This document shows, in pieces, positions 42,515-51,806 of a stretch of 64,000 nt of DNA. Origin of the DNA: Cellulosilyticum sp. I15G10I2 (GTDB lineage: Bacteria; Bacillota; Clostridia; Lachnospirales; Cellulosilyticaceae); the NCBI RefSeq assembly GCF_900095725.1, contig NZ_FMMP01000020.1, forward strand, positions 22,685 to 86,684, given 5' to 3'. How positions within the stretch are numbered: position 1 is the first letter of the stretch; each line of letters begins with the position of its first letter. Under the pieces are notes generated by a model. The model was not told the origin of the DNA. It saw only the letters and a list, made by a program, of their open reading frames with translations, and did not search any database. The position numbers and the translations under genes are program-made.

Positions 42515-42551
42515 GCTTATAAAATTTTCATATAAAGAAAATTTTATAAGC
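42515..42551 (+). terminator. Terminator after the 27-residue peptide gene
   Basis: GCTTATAAAATTTTC 42515-42529 pairs perfectly with GAAAATTTTATAAGC 42537-42551. Confidence 0.7.
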
Positions 42552-42576
42552 TAAGAAAATGGTTTTATATCTAATA

Positions 42577-42627
42577 AGAACTTACTTATTTACCATACTA
42601 CGTATGGAATTAAGTAGGTTCTTTTAT
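42577..42627 (+). terminator. Second hairpin terminator
   Basis: AGAACTTACTTA 42577-42588 pairs with TAAGTAGGTTCT 42611-42622 (one G-T pair), with CCATAC/GTATGG inside, followed by TTTTATTTA. Confidence 0.75.
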
Positions 42628-42779
42628 TTAATAGTATTATAAAATCTAGAAGTACTAGAGGCACTTTAAGTTTTAACAAGAATAAAGTTTAAATTCTAAG
42701 AGGATAATAATTATGATGCATAGGATATTAATTTGTGAGAATACTATGTTGGAAAATGTTTTTAAAGGAGGTGTAACAG

Positions 42780-42956
42780 ATGCCAGGAAAAGCTAAACAA
42801 TACGTTGATCAAAGTATGTCTTCAGTACAAAATACTGTTAGTACATTGCAACAAGCCCTTAGTTCAGCAGAAAAACCAGATAACAAAAATAAGATTCAAC
42901 AAGCAATAGAATCACTTAACTCTGCACAACAACAATTATCTGGATATCAAGACTAA
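42780..42956 (+). CDS. Small helical protein of 58 residues, unknown function
   Basis: ATG at 42780 follows AAAGGAGGTGTAACAG, an excellent ribosome binding site. The product (MPGKAKQYVDQSMSSVQN at the start, QQQLSGYQD at the end) is rich in Gln, Ser and Ala with heptad-like hydrophobics, so it is probably one or two amphipathic helices. No signal peptide or membrane segment is seen. A terminator follows directly. I do not recognise the family; a spore- or stress-associated small protein is possible. Confidence 0.65.
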   Translation: MPGKAKQYVDQSMSSVQNTVSTLQQALSSAEKPDNKNKIQQAIESLNSAQQQLSGYQD

Positions 42957-42990
42957 TAAGTTTTAATAGAAATTCTGTTAAATACAAATA

Positions 42991-43033
42991 AAAACACTTT
43001 ACTCTAAATTTAATTTAAAGTAAGGTGTTTTTT
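42991..43033 (+). terminator. Terminator after the 58-residue protein gene
   Basis: AAACACTTTACTCTAAA pairs with TTTAAAGTAAGGTGTTT (with mismatches and G-T pairs), ending in a six-base T-run. Confidence 0.8.
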
Positions 43034-43081
43034 CATGCATATGATAAGGGAATGAAAAATTTAAAATTTATAACAAATAAT

Positions 43082-43123
43082 TATCAATTGATACTTGTTT
43101 TCAAAATCGAAAAGTGCTATACT
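43082..43123 (+). promoter_or_regulatory. Promoter of sodA with adjacent TATCAATTGATA palindrome
   Basis: TTGTTT 43095-43100 and TATACT 43118-43123 are 17 bases apart. Immediately upstream is the perfect 12-bp palindrome TATCAATTGATA (43082-43093), a possible metal- or peroxide-regulator site. The long leader (~180 bases) up to sodA has no other clear element. Confidence 0.5.
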
Positions 43124-43305
43124 GTTATTACCTAGTAAATCACTTGGGTATAGAAGGGATTAGATATTATCTCAGTAATGCCACCTATCTATTAGGCCAA
43201 TAGGAACTTAATGTGTGAACTATATTTTTAGAGTTTGCCATCAAAAAAATAAAATGTTATTAACAATACAACAAGTAATGATAAAACATAAAGGAGGTAT
43301 ATATT

Positions 43306-43926
43306 ATGTTTAAACAAATAGAACTAGCTTATGATTTTAATACACTCGAACCTTATATCGATGAACTGACTATGCAGACACATTATGCTAAGCACCATGC
43401 AGCATATACTAACAATCTTAATGCTGCTGTTGAAAAGTCACCTGAATTGTCTGGGAAAACTATTGAGGAGCTTCTCAGCAATGTTGGCAACATTACTGAC
43501 CCGGGTCTTCATATGGCGCTACGTAATAACGGCGGCGGATTTTATAATCACAACCTGTATTTTAGTATCCTGTCCCCAAGTGGCAGTAAAGAGCCTGAAG
43601 GAGAACTCAAAAATCAAATTATTGAAAGCTTTGGGAGTGTTGAAAACTTAAAAGATAAGCTCTCGGCGGCAGCTATCTCTCAATTTGGATCAGGGTGGGC
43701 GTGGTTATCCACTGATAAGGCAGGTAAGCTTCAAATCAGTTCAACTGCTAATCAGGACAACCCTTTGATGAAGGATGGTTTACTCACCCCTATTCTCGGC
43801 ATTGATGTGTGGGAGCATGCTTATTACCTTAAGTACAAAAATCTTAGAGCTGATTATATCAAAGCTTTTTGGGAAGTGCTTGACTGGGATCAAGTTAATA
43901 AACGTTATGAAGTGGCCCGAGTATAA
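43306..43926 (+). CDS. sodA: Superoxide dismutase, Mn type
   Basis: A 206-residue Mn/Fe superoxide dismutase. Metal ligands lie in THYAKHHAAY (His26), NGGGFYNHNLYF, and DVWEHAYY (Asp and His). The Gln in TANQDNPLM is where Mn-type enzymes place their second-sphere glutamine, so Mn is favoured over Fe. There is no signal peptide, so it is cytoplasmic. The gene is monocistronic between two terminators, with AAAGGAGG upstream. Confidence 0.95.
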   Translation: MFKQIELAYDFNTLEPYIDELTMQTHYAKHHAAYTNNLNAAVEKSPELSGKTIEELLSNVGNITDPGLHMALRNNGGGFYNHNLYFSILSPSGSKEPEGELKNQIIESFGSVENLKDKLSAAAISQFGSGWAWLSTDKAGKLQISSTANQDNPLMKDGLLTPILGIDVWEHAYYLKYKNLRADYIKAFWEVLDWDQVNKRYEVARV

Positions 43927-43958
43927 TTAAGCTAAAAATGTCACTTAAAAATATTTCT

Positions 43959-44004
43959 AAAAAAGCAGTTTGCAGGTTTTTATCGGCCAGCAAGCTGCTT
44001 TTTT
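43959..44004. terminator. Terminator after sodA
   Basis: AAAAAAGCAGTTTGC 43959-43973 pairs with GCAAGCTGCTTTTTT 43990-44004 with one mismatch. Confidence 0.88.
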
Positions 44005-44232
44005 AGTTTGAGCCTTATTTACTGGGTAATAGTAAACTTTTTTTAATAGGCTATAATATCGAGAAACAATATAAAAAAGCATATTACTTAAAAATGACTG
44101 AAGATAACAGATGTTAACATACAATGAAGAACTTAAAAAAGAACAATTATTGTGTCGCATAGAAGGACAAATGGGCATATGATGTTAATAAAATCTGTGC
44201 GCGGCAAACTTTTTTTGAGGAGGTGAGAGTGT

Positions 44233-45273
44233 ATGAGCACTATTAATTTAATTAATAGGATTAAAGGGCCTCTAGATATAGCAAACAGAGAGGAATATTT
44301 AAAGCTTAAAGAGCAGCATCAGAAAAATGAAAGCATGTTTTTTAAAGATGTACGTAGAATTGTTGATAAAGCGAGAGAGCTGGGTCATCCACTGGCTTAT
44401 GTATGTGATTATATAGGTGCCACTGTCTCGGTTATTGATATTATTGACGCGGCAAAATTAACTGAAATTAAAGTAGGGAATGGTGCTTTATCTATTGACA
44501 TCAGCCAAGATAGTAAATACGCTTATGTAACGAGTTTTTTTGATAATACGGTTTCAGTAATTAATCTTATTTTTAATCAAGTAGTAAATACAGTGAGGGT
44601 TGGAATAAACCCTGCTGGGGTGAAGGTGACAAAGGATGGAAAGTTTATTTATGTAGTTCATTATGGCGAGCCTTTTATATACGTGTTAAGTACAAAAAAT
44701 ATGGAGGTTATAACGGGGATACCTATACCAGCCACAGGATTTCAGATTGATATTACAAAAGACGGCAGCCTTGCCTTTGTATCCTTGCATGATAAGGGAA
44801 AGGTTGCTGTAATTGACCTTAAAATAAATTTGGTAATAAAGGTTATTGATACCGGAGACGGCGCAGAAGATGTTAAAATATCGCCAACAAACGCGCAGGT
44901 ATTTATCACTAATGAACTTGATAACAGTATAACACCCGTAAATAGCAATCTGGCAGAAGCGGCAACTCATATTGCAACAGGTGATGCTCCGGTAGGTATT
45001 GCATTCAGTGACTGTGGAAGGAAGTTATATGTTGCAAATCGAGGGGATAATAATGTATCTGTTATAGATGTTTTTACCCATAGTGAAATAACAAAAATAG
45101 CTGTGCGTGAAGAACCCTATGGAGCAGCAGCGAGTAAATGCGGTGAATTGGTAGTCATATCCAATTTTGCAAATAGCAGTGTATCAATAATAGATACAAA
45201 AAGAGACAAAATTTTATCCACTGTTCCCACTGGCAGAGGCCCAGCATTTTTAGCTATTCTTCAAAGAAATTAG
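44233..45273 (+). CDS. YVTN beta-propeller repeat protein (YncE-like), cytoplasmic
   Basis: A 346-residue protein with a ~55-residue charged N-terminal helix region (LKLKEQHQKNESMFFKDVRRIVDKAREL) and then about seven YVTN-type blades (YAYVTSFFDNTVSVINL, KFIYVVHYGEPFIYVLS, LYVANRGDNNVSVIDV, LVVISNFANSSVSIID). Such propellers are usually secreted, but no signal peptide or lipobox is present. The function is unknown; protein binding or quinoprotein-like activity is possible. It has a GAGGAGGTGAG site and stands alone. Confidence 0.82.
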   Translation: MSTINLINRIKGPLDIANREEYLKLKEQHQKNESMFFKDVRRIVDKARELGHPLAYVCDYIGATVSVIDIIDAAKLTEIKVGNGALSIDISQDSKYAYVTSFFDNTVSVINLIFNQVVNTVRVGINPAGVKVTKDGKFIYVVHYGEPFIYVLSTKNMEVITGIPIPATGFQIDITKDGSLAFVSLHDKGKVAVIDLKINLVIKVIDTGDGAEDVKISPTNAQVFITNELDNSITPVNSNLAEAATHIATGDAPVGIAFSDCGRKLYVANRGDNNVSVIDVFTHSEITKIAVREEPYGAAASKCGELVVISNFANSSVSIIDTKRDKILSTVPTGRGPAFLAILQRN

Positions 45274-45288
45274 TTTATAAAGATGATA

Positions 45289-45348
45289 AAGCCAGTAGAA
45301 AGTTAGTAATCTATTAGAGCGGATAGATTATTAACTTTCTACTGGCTT
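45289..45348 (+). terminator. Terminator after the propeller gene
   Basis: AAGCCAGTAGAAAGTTA pairs with TAACTTTCTACTGGCTT, continuing inward through AATCTAT/ATAGATT. Confidence 0.85.
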
Positions 45349-45490
45349 ATTTGGGTTGTGAAGATGTGATGATTTGTGCATTGTGATGACAAGGGTTTAG
45401 AATTCTGCAGAGAAGATAGACATATTGACAACATCTCTATTTAATGATAATACTTAAAATATAAAAATATATAAGATAGGAAGCAAAATA

Positions 45491-47251
45491 ATGAGAATTA
45501 TAAAAAAATTAAAAGCAAAGCTTATAGTTTATTTTTTTGTGGTTGTTATCTTAATACTGATTATAGTAGAAGGTATTTCTTTTTGGTGGATTAAAAGTGT
45601 CATTCAGTCGCAAGTGAGTGAAGCAACATTACATACTTTAAAGCAAATTGATAAAAATTTCTTAGGTCTGGTGGGCGATATTAATGACATGTCAAAATAT
45701 ACCCTTGCAAATCGTGAAGTTAGATATCTTTTAAAACTTAACCCCTCTCAAGATTATGAAGCAACAGAAGCCCTTATTCAGATGAATGAACAGTTTGCAA
45801 ATTTAACGAACTCTAAGTCTTATATTGCTTCAATTAATATATATGGTGATAACGGCAGAATTTTTGAAACAGCAGGTTCTTCAATTAACCTTGAGACGCA
45901 TAAGATGAATATAACAAAAAATGATTTACCAAAGAATGGAAACTATATCATTTCTCCAACTTATAAGCGTTTTTATCAAACCCTAGGCAATCAGTATATT
46001 ATTTCTTTTTTTAGAAGAATTAATGATATCAATCAGTTGTCAAAGAGTCTGGGAATGATTAGAATTGATGTCAGCGAAAAAAATATGAATGCTATTTATA
46101 AAGACATCGAACTCGGCAAAACAGGGTTTATATTTATAACTGATAAAGAAGGACGTATCTTATCTCACTCTCAAAAAGATCAATTAGGACAAAATATTAG
46201 TGAGAAGGATTATTACCAACCTATATTAGAAAGTAAAGGGGGGTATTATAGAAAAAATGTGGATGGCCGCAATATGCTGATTACTTATCATGTGTCTCAG
46301 CACTTTATTTTTATTGGACAAGTGCCTTTTGATGAATTAATAGGCAAAGTAAATACGGCCCGTAATCTTACGATCATCGTAACTTTAGCAGGAATTTTAA
46401 CGGCTTTTCTAACATTCTATGTGATATCCTCTAAAATTTCAAATCCAATAAGCACGCTTAAAGAACTAATGAAGCAAGTTGAAGAGGGGAACCTAAATGT
46501 AGATACAAAGTTTTTCAGAGATGATGAAATTGGACAGCTCTATCAAAGCTTTCATCATATGGTTAGACGCATAAAAGCCCTTGTTGAAGAAGTATACGAT
46601 ACAAAGCTTAAAAAGAAAGAAGCAGAGCTGCAGGCTTTGCAGATGCAGATCAATCCTCATTTTTTATATAATACATTAGATGTTGCCTATTGGACATCTA
46701 GGATGGAAAAAGCGAGTAAGACAGGGGAAATTATTAGTGCACTATCGAATGTTTTTAGACTGGGACTCAATAAAGGTAACGAAATGACAACGATAAGAAA
46801 AGAAATAGAACATTTAAAAAGTTATTTAGAAATTCAGGCATTAAGATATGAGGTGGTACCAGACTTTAAAATTGATGTGAGTCCTGATATTTTGGAATAC
46901 AAAATTATTAAGCTTATTTTACAGCCACTTGTAGAAAATGCACTTATACATGGTATTGCCCATCTTGATGAATATGGATATGTTCAAATTTTAGGTTATG
47001 AAAAAGGAGAAGATATTATCTTAGAAGTTATAGATAATGGGATAGGGATGACAAGAGAGAAAATTGATGCCATCTTTAAGGGAGAACAGGATTCAGAAAT
47101 GGGATATGGCATTAAAAATGTTCATGAAAGAATCCAGTTATATTTTGGAAATGTTTATGGACTCGTTATTAGCAGCGAAGTTAACGTTGGAACAAAAGTT
47201 AAGATAAGTGTTCCAAAGGCCTATTCAAAAGGGGAGGGTAGCAGTGATTAA
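45491..47251 (+). CDS. YesM-type sensor histidine kinase
   Basis: A 586-residue membrane histidine kinase. A first membrane helix (residues ~12-35) and a second (~295-315) enclose a ~260-residue extracellular Cache-like sensor, followed by a HAMP segment (SNPISTLKELMKQVEEGNL). The His_kinase domain reads QMQINPHFLYNT with phospho-acceptor His390. The C-terminal ATPase domain has VENALIHG and DNGIGM. It overlaps the response regulator gene by 8 bases. Probable stimulus: an oligosaccharide imported by the neighbouring ABC system. Confidence 0.94.
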   Translation: MRIIKKLKAKLIVYFFVVVILILIIVEGISFWWIKSVIQSQVSEATLHTLKQIDKNFLGLVGDINDMSKYTLANREVRYLLKLNPSQDYEATEALIQMNEQFANLTNSKSYIASINIYGDNGRIFETAGSSINLETHKMNITKNDLPKNGNYIISPTYKRFYQTLGNQYIISFFRRINDINQLSKSLGMIRIDVSEKNMNAIYKDIELGKTGFIFITDKEGRILSHSQKDQLGQNISEKDYYQPILESKGGYYRKNVDGRNMLITYHVSQHFIFIGQVPFDELIGKVNTARNLTIIVTLAGILTAFLTFYVISSKISNPISTLKELMKQVEEGNLNVDTKFFRDDEIGQLYQSFHHMVRRIKALVEEVYDTKLKKKEAELQALQMQINPHFLYNTLDVAYWTSRMEKASKTGEIISALSNVFRLGLNKGNEMTTIRKEIEHLKSYLEIQALRYEVVPDFKIDVSPDILEYKIIKLILQPLVENALIHGIAHLDEYGYVQILGYEKGEDIILEVIDNGIGMTREKIDAIFKGEQDSEMGYGIKNVHERIQLYFGNVYGLVISSEVNVGTKVKISVPKAYSKGEGSSD

Positions 47252-48314
47252 ATTAGTAATTGTAGATGATGAGAAAATGATAAGAGATGGCTTGGCATTA
47301 ACTATCAACTGGGAAGCCTATCATATTGAAGTTGTTGGTGTTGCAAGAGATGGCTTGCAAGCACTTGAAATATGCCGAGAGGTAAGGCCGCAGATTGTAC
47401 TTACAGATATTAGAATGCCGAAAATGAATGGAATCGAGCTACTACAAACATTAAAAGACGATATGCCCCAAACAAAGGTTATTATATTAAGCGGCTACGA
47501 TGAATTTTCTTATGCACAACAAGCTGTTAAATATGGCGCCGTAGATTATCTTATTAAACCTATTGTTGTCGAAGAATTAGAGAAAGTTATTATGAGTGTT
47601 AAACATGCCCTTGAACAAGAGTTGTTTGGAGAATTGCTGCATCTAAGACATTATCAAGAGCTAGAGCATATGCTAGAGCCCTATTTTAATGCTGTGCGTA
47701 TGGGATTAACTTCAGAGGCCGTTTTAAATTTAACGCCTGTTATCAATCGCTTAGATGAAAGCAATATGACTTTAAAGAACTATAAAAAACTTATCATACA
47801 TATACTTACAAACGTAGAAAAGCTCCTGTATTTGGATGGCTATCAGCTGAGGGATGCCCATCTAGAACTATATCATAACAGGGAGACTATGCTTATTCAG
47901 CTTAACTTAAAGCATGAATTGACGCAGTGGCTGTACCATCTAACCAAAGTCATATGTGAATGGATCCAAGATCAAAAAGGAGAAGGAGGCGGACACAGGG
48001 CCCTTATAAAAAAAGCGATGGACTATATGGAATCCCATTATCATGAGGATTTAACTGTAGATAATATAGCGGAGATTGTTGCGTTAAGCGCCAACTATTT
48101 TAGTCACGTTTTCAAAAAAACAAAAGGGGAAAGTTTTACAGATTACCTCAATAAATTGCGTATTGAAGCGGCCAAGCATTATCTACTTGAAAAGGAATAT
48201 AAGATTTATGAAGTAGCTTATAAGGTAGGCTATAAAGATTATAAATATTTCAGCAGTGTTTTTAAGAAAAGTGTAGGGATATCTCCAACTAAGTATTGTG
48301 AGTTATCGCAATAG
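47244..48314 (+). CDS. YesN-type response regulator (receiver plus AraC domain)
   Basis: A 356-residue protein with a receiver domain (VDDEKMIRDGL; phospho-acceptor Asp55 in LTDIRMPKMNG; LSGYDEFSYA; YLIKP) and a C-terminal AraC-type DNA-binding domain (LTVDNIAEIVALSANYFSHVFKK; VAYKVGYKDYKYFSSVFKK). The GTG at 47244 follows GGGGAGGG and sits in the kinase end. Direct repeats at 48553 and 48573 upstream of the binding-protein gene are probable targets. Confidence 0.94.
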   Translation: MIKLVIVDDEKMIRDGLALTINWEAYHIEVVGVARDGLQALEICREVRPQIVLTDIRMPKMNGIELLQTLKDDMPQTKVIILSGYDEFSYAQQAVKYGAVDYLIKPIVVEELEKVIMSVKHALEQELFGELLHLRHYQELEHMLEPYFNAVRMGLTSEAVLNLTPVINRLDESNMTLKNYKKLIIHILTNVEKLLYLDGYQLRDAHLELYHNRETMLIQLNLKHELTQWLYHLTKVICEWIQDQKGEGGGHRALIKKAMDYMESHYHEDLTVDNIAEIVALSANYFSHVFKKTKGESFTDYLNKLRIEAAKHYLLEKEYKIYEVAYKVGYKDYKYFSSVFKKSVGISPTKYCELSQ

Positions 48315-48650
48315 CTGAATAAATAGTGTTCTGAGTAGACCATGAATATCTTAACGGTATTTATGGTTTTTATTTTAAAAATAGAAAAGTTCGTTTGGCA
48401 CGCTTTCGTGTTAAGGTTATTGAGGTGGTTGTGTAAATAACTATAAAAATTCAAAAAAAGAATAATAAAACATACTACTTATACAATAGCTAGAGTTGTT
48501 GAGAAAATAAAGTAAGCAAATATAACCTATAAATTAGTAGAGATGTATTAAATTCGAAGAATAATAGATAATTTCGAAGAATTAAAGATTTTAATTAAAA
48601 AGGAGTATTGCTATAATTAACCATAGAAGAGCGCTCTCAGAAAACAGATT
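48315..48650 (+). other. Regulatory gap upstream of the sugar ABC operon
   Basis: The 336-base gene-free stretch has no open frame of note. It carries direct repeats TTCGAAGAAT (48553, 48573), a TATAAT at 48612-48617 with a weak -35, and the perfect palindrome AGAGCGCTCT at 48628-48637 just before the ribosome binding site. Confidence 0.55.
48553..48582 (+). promoter_or_regulatory. Direct-repeat site, probable YesN-type regulator target
   Basis: TTCGAAGAAT occurs at 48553-48562 and again at 48573-48582, exactly 20 bases apart, about two helical turns as expected for an AraC-type pair of half-sites. The repeats end 30 bases before a TATAAT. Confidence 0.5.
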
Positions 48651-48665
48651 ATGAGGAGGATATTG

Positions 48666-49988
48666 ATGTTTAAGAAAATAGTAAATTTATTACTTATACT
48701 AGGTTTGGTTGGTACTTCAGTTGGCTGTGGCCAGCAAGTAAATTCTAATAAAGAGGTAAATAATGAGGTGGCGATAGAACAAGATCAGACAGTTAAATTT
48801 ACATTATGGCATTCTTTTGTAGGGGAAGATCAAAGAGCAGATTTTATGGCAAAGCGTATGGAACAGTTTAGAGAGCTTCATCCAGAATATATCATTGACG
48901 AACAAAAGATACCTAGAGATCAATATCAAACGAAACTTAAAACAGAAGCAGCTGCAGGACAATTACCGGATGCATTTCTTATATGGCCTAATGCTATGAC
49001 AAAAGAATTTGTGGACTCCTCTTTAATCAAAGATATCTCATCTTATTTAGAGGAAAATCCAGAATGGAAAAATTCTTTTACAAGTAAGGCACTTGATGAA
49101 TTCACATTTAATGGAAAAACATATTCGGCGGGGCTCGGTATTTCAATTACCTCCATTTTATTCTATAACAAAGCGCTTTTTGATCAGTATGGATTAAAGG
49201 CACCCGAAACATATGAAGAGTTAAAGGAAGTTATTGGTGTTTTTAATGAAAAAGGGATTATTCCTATTGCTCTAGGTAATAAAGCAAAATGGCCTGTACA
49301 ATCAACTATTTTTAGCAATTTAGCGAATAGACAAACTGGTAGCGAATGGCTGGAGAGTGTTTTAGGGCGATCAGGAAGTAAATTCACAGATCAAGAGTTT
49401 ATCGAAGCACTACATAAGATGAAAGAACTTGTAGATATTGGAGCGTTTAACAAGGATTACAATAGTATTGATGAAGTGCAGATGCGCAGCTATTTTTATA
49501 AAGGTGAGGCAGCTATGATGATCGGTGGGTCTTGGATCTTACCAGAAATGATCAAAAATGCACCAGATGATATCAAAGAAAATGTAGAGCTTACTATTCT
49601 TCCAAAGCTTGAAGATGGAAAAGGGGATCCGAGTACGATGTCTGGTGTTAGTAGCACAGGCATTGCTATAAGTGCCAAAGTAACACCAGAACAAGAAGCA
49701 GCTATCAAGAAACTGATTCAGTTTTTAACAGATGATGATGCACAAAAAATGTATGCGGCGTCTAATATACCGGTATCATCTGTAACAGTTAATATTAGTG
49801 AAATGGATTTAGATCCTGCTTACAAAAAAATGGTATCACTTATTCAAAAATATCCTATGGTAACGGTATATGACTCAGCTTTAAATTCGGAACTTACAGA
49901 TATTGTGAATAATGGACTGCAAGCTGTTATGCTGGGTGCCGTACAACCAGAACAATTGGCAAATGATTTACAAAAAGCACTAGAATAG
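48666..49988 (+). CDS. Sugar ABC transporter substrate-binding lipoprotein
   Basis: A 440-residue family 1 extracellular solute-binding protein. The signal sequence (residues 1-20) ends in a lipobox with Cys21 (SVGC), so it is membrane-anchored. FTLWHSFVGEDQR, GQLPDAFLIWPNAM, NGKTYSAGLGIS and GEAAMMIGGSWILPEM are typical of oligosaccharide binders. The ATG at 48666 lies 6 bases after GAGGAGG; the ATG at 48651 is upstream of that site. It would deliver beta-linked gluco- or manno-oligosaccharides, judged from the glycosidases downstream. Confidence 0.93.
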   Translation: MFKKIVNLLLILGLVGTSVGCGQQVNSNKEVNNEVAIEQDQTVKFTLWHSFVGEDQRADFMAKRMEQFRELHPEYIIDEQKIPRDQYQTKLKTEAAAGQLPDAFLIWPNAMTKEFVDSSLIKDISSYLEENPEWKNSFTSKALDEFTFNGKTYSAGLGISITSILFYNKALFDQYGLKAPETYEELKEVIGVFNEKGIIPIALGNKAKWPVQSTIFSNLANRQTGSEWLESVLGRSGSKFTDQEFIEALHKMKELVDIGAFNKDYNSIDEVQMRSYFYKGEAAMMIGGSWILPEMIKNAPDDIKENVELTILPKLEDGKGDPSTMSGVSSTGIAISAKVTPEQEAAIKKLIQFLTDDDAQKMYAASNIPVSSVTVNISEMDLDPAYKKMVSLIQKYPMVTVYDSALNSELTDIVNNGLQAVMLGAVQPEQLANDLQKALE

Positions 49989-49995
49989 ATTTTTG

Positions 49996-50038
49996 AAAAG
50001 AGGATAATAAACTATAATTTATAGTATCCTCTTTTTAC
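49996..50038 (+). terminator. Attenuating hairpin between binding protein and permease genes
   Basis: AAAAGAGGATA 49996-50006 pairs with TATCCTCTTTT 50025-50035, with a CTATAA/TTATAG core, followed by T's. It probably lowers expression of the permeases relative to the binding protein. Confidence 0.75.
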
Positions 50039-50057
50039 TTTTTAAGGAGTGAAAGCA

Positions 50058-50936
50058 ATGGATATATTATTTAAAAACAAGAAAACGATTATTTTAGGCT
50101 TATTACCAGCGTTGCTTATTTTTATTGTTTTTGTCATCCTGCCTATTATAAGATCTTTTTTCTATGGTTTTTATAGTTGGAATGGATTAAGTGACCCTCA
50201 GTATATAGGCCTTAAAAATTTTAAAGAAATATTAACAGATAGGATTTTTTGGCATTCTTTCAAAAACAATATTATTGTTGTTATAGCATCCGTTTTTGGG
50301 CAAATCCCTTTAGGTCTTATTATTGCAATTATTTTAAATAAGAAGCTTAAAAGTTCAAGCTTCTTTAGAACCGTTTTTTTTATGCCTATGATTTTATCTA
50401 CTGTTGTTGTGGGTTTGTTGTGGTCTACTATTTTAAACTCACAAGTAGGTATTCTTAATGGGGTACTAAACAAAATAGGACTAGATCAAATCGCTATGGA
50501 TTGGTTGGGAGATCCCAACATTGCTATTTATACCATATGTTTTGTTATTGTCTGGCAGTTTTTTGGGTTGTATATGATTATTTTTTTGGCTGCTTTGCAA
50601 AATATTCCTTCGGAAATTTTTGAAGCTGCCAATGTTGATGGAGCAAATGAGTGGTGTAAACTCGTTAATATTACAGTTCCTATGATTTGGGATTCTATTA
50701 TGGCAGCAGTAGTGCTTTGTATTGCTGGGAGTATGCGTACTTTTGACTTGGTTTTTGTTATGACAAAAGGAGGGCCAGCTCATGCTACCGAGCTTATGGC
50801 AACTTATATGTATAATAAAACTTTCGAGGTTTATAAGTATGGCTATGGCAGCGCTGTCTCATTGGTTATTTTTATCATTAGTTTTAGCTTTATTATCATA
50901 AGCCGTAAGCTGATGAGTCAATCAGAAACCGTATAG
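50058..50936 (+). CDS. Sugar ABC transporter permease (MalF/LacF-type)
   Basis: A 292-residue permease with six hydrophobic segments. The cytoplasmic EAA loop reads EIFEAANVDGANEWCKLVNITVPMI, the contact for the ATPase. LPALLIFIVFVILPIIRSF is the first membrane helix. The ATG at 50058 has AAGGAG 8 bases upstream. No ATPase gene is adjacent; a shared MsmK-type ATPase elsewhere is expected. Confidence 0.93.
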   Translation: MDILFKNKKTIILGLLPALLIFIVFVILPIIRSFFYGFYSWNGLSDPQYIGLKNFKEILTDRIFWHSFKNNIIVVIASVFGQIPLGLIIAIILNKKLKSSSFFRTVFFMPMILSTVVVGLLWSTILNSQVGILNGVLNKIGLDQIAMDWLGDPNIAIYTICFVIVWQFFGLYMIIFLAALQNIPSEIFEAANVDGANEWCKLVNITVPMIWDSIMAAVVLCIAGSMRTFDLVFVMTKGGPAHATELMATYMYNKTFEVYKYGYGSAVSLVIFIISFSFIIISRKLMSQSETV

Positions 50937-50945
50937 GAGGAAAAA

Positions 50946-51788
50946 ATGATAAGAAAATATAATTACATACAAAAAATAAACAGAGTACTATTATTCATTA
51001 TCTTGTCTTTAGCTTCGATGACGACACTATATCCCCTAATATGGATGGCCTATACCTCTTTAAAAACAAATGCAGAGATTACGCTAAATACCTTTAGTCT
51101 GCCCAAAGCACTGCATTTTGAGAATTATATCAATGCTTGGAAAACTGCAAAAATGAATGTATATTTCTTTAATAGTATTTTTGTAGCGGTAATATCAATA
51201 CTACTTACCATTGTCATTGGGGCACTTGCTGCTTTTATTCTTGCAAAATTTGAATTTAGGTTGAGAAAATATATTTATTCATTATTTATTGTGGGAATGC
51301 TTATACCCATGCAGTCTGTACTAGTTCCTTTGTTTATTCAGATGAGGACACTTCGGTTATTAGATAGTCCATTCTCTTTGATATTAGCTTATACGGCTTT
51401 TGGGCTGCCACTGACAATATTTATTCTAGAAAGTTTTATTCGTGCATTTCCTGACTCTATTATCGAAGCGGCCATTATGGATCACTGCAGCATGTCAAAA
51501 CTATTTACTAATATTATACTGCCTATGTCGCGTCCGGCACTAGCTACAGTTATTATTTTGAATTTCTTAAACAATTGGAAAGAATTTTCTTTTGCACTTG
51601 TTTTTATATCCTCAGACAGCAAAAAAACGCTGCCTTTAGGATTATATAACTTTATTGGGGCATATTCCAGTAACTATGCAGAGCTTATGGCAGCTATGAT
51701 GATTACTTCTATTCCTATTATTATTATTTATCTCATCTTACAAGAGCAAATTATTAATGGTATGACAGCAGGTGCTGTTAAAGGGTAA
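50946..51788 (+). CDS. Sugar ABC transporter permease (MalG/LacG-type)
   Basis: A 280-residue permease with six hydrophobic segments and the EAA loop SIIEAAIMDHCSMSKLFTNIILPM. YPLIWMAYTSLKTNAEI near the N-terminus is typical of the second carbohydrate permease. It starts 9 bases after its partner, preceded by AGGAGGAAAAA. Confidence 0.93.
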   Translation: MIRKYNYIQKINRVLLFIILSLASMTTLYPLIWMAYTSLKTNAEITLNTFSLPKALHFENYINAWKTAKMNVYFFNSIFVAVISILLTIVIGALAAFILAKFEFRLRKYIYSLFIVGMLIPMQSVLVPLFIQMRTLRLLDSPFSLILAYTAFGLPLTIFILESFIRAFPDSIIEAAIMDHCSMSKLFTNIILPMSRPALATVIILNFLNNWKEFSFALVFISSDSKKTLPLGLYNFIGAYSSNYAELMAAMMITSIPIIIIYLILQEQIINGMTAGAVKG

Positions 51789-51806
51789 AAATAAAGGAGG
51801 TACGTT

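Noticed and set aside
42713..42796. 27-codon frame starting ATGATGCATAGG overlapping the 58-residue gene
   Set aside because: It overlaps the ribosome binding site and start of the better-supported small gene and has only a weak site of its own.
44113..44184. 23-codon frame between sodA and the propeller gene
   Set aside because: No ribosome binding site, no hairpin or conserved feature; probably chance.
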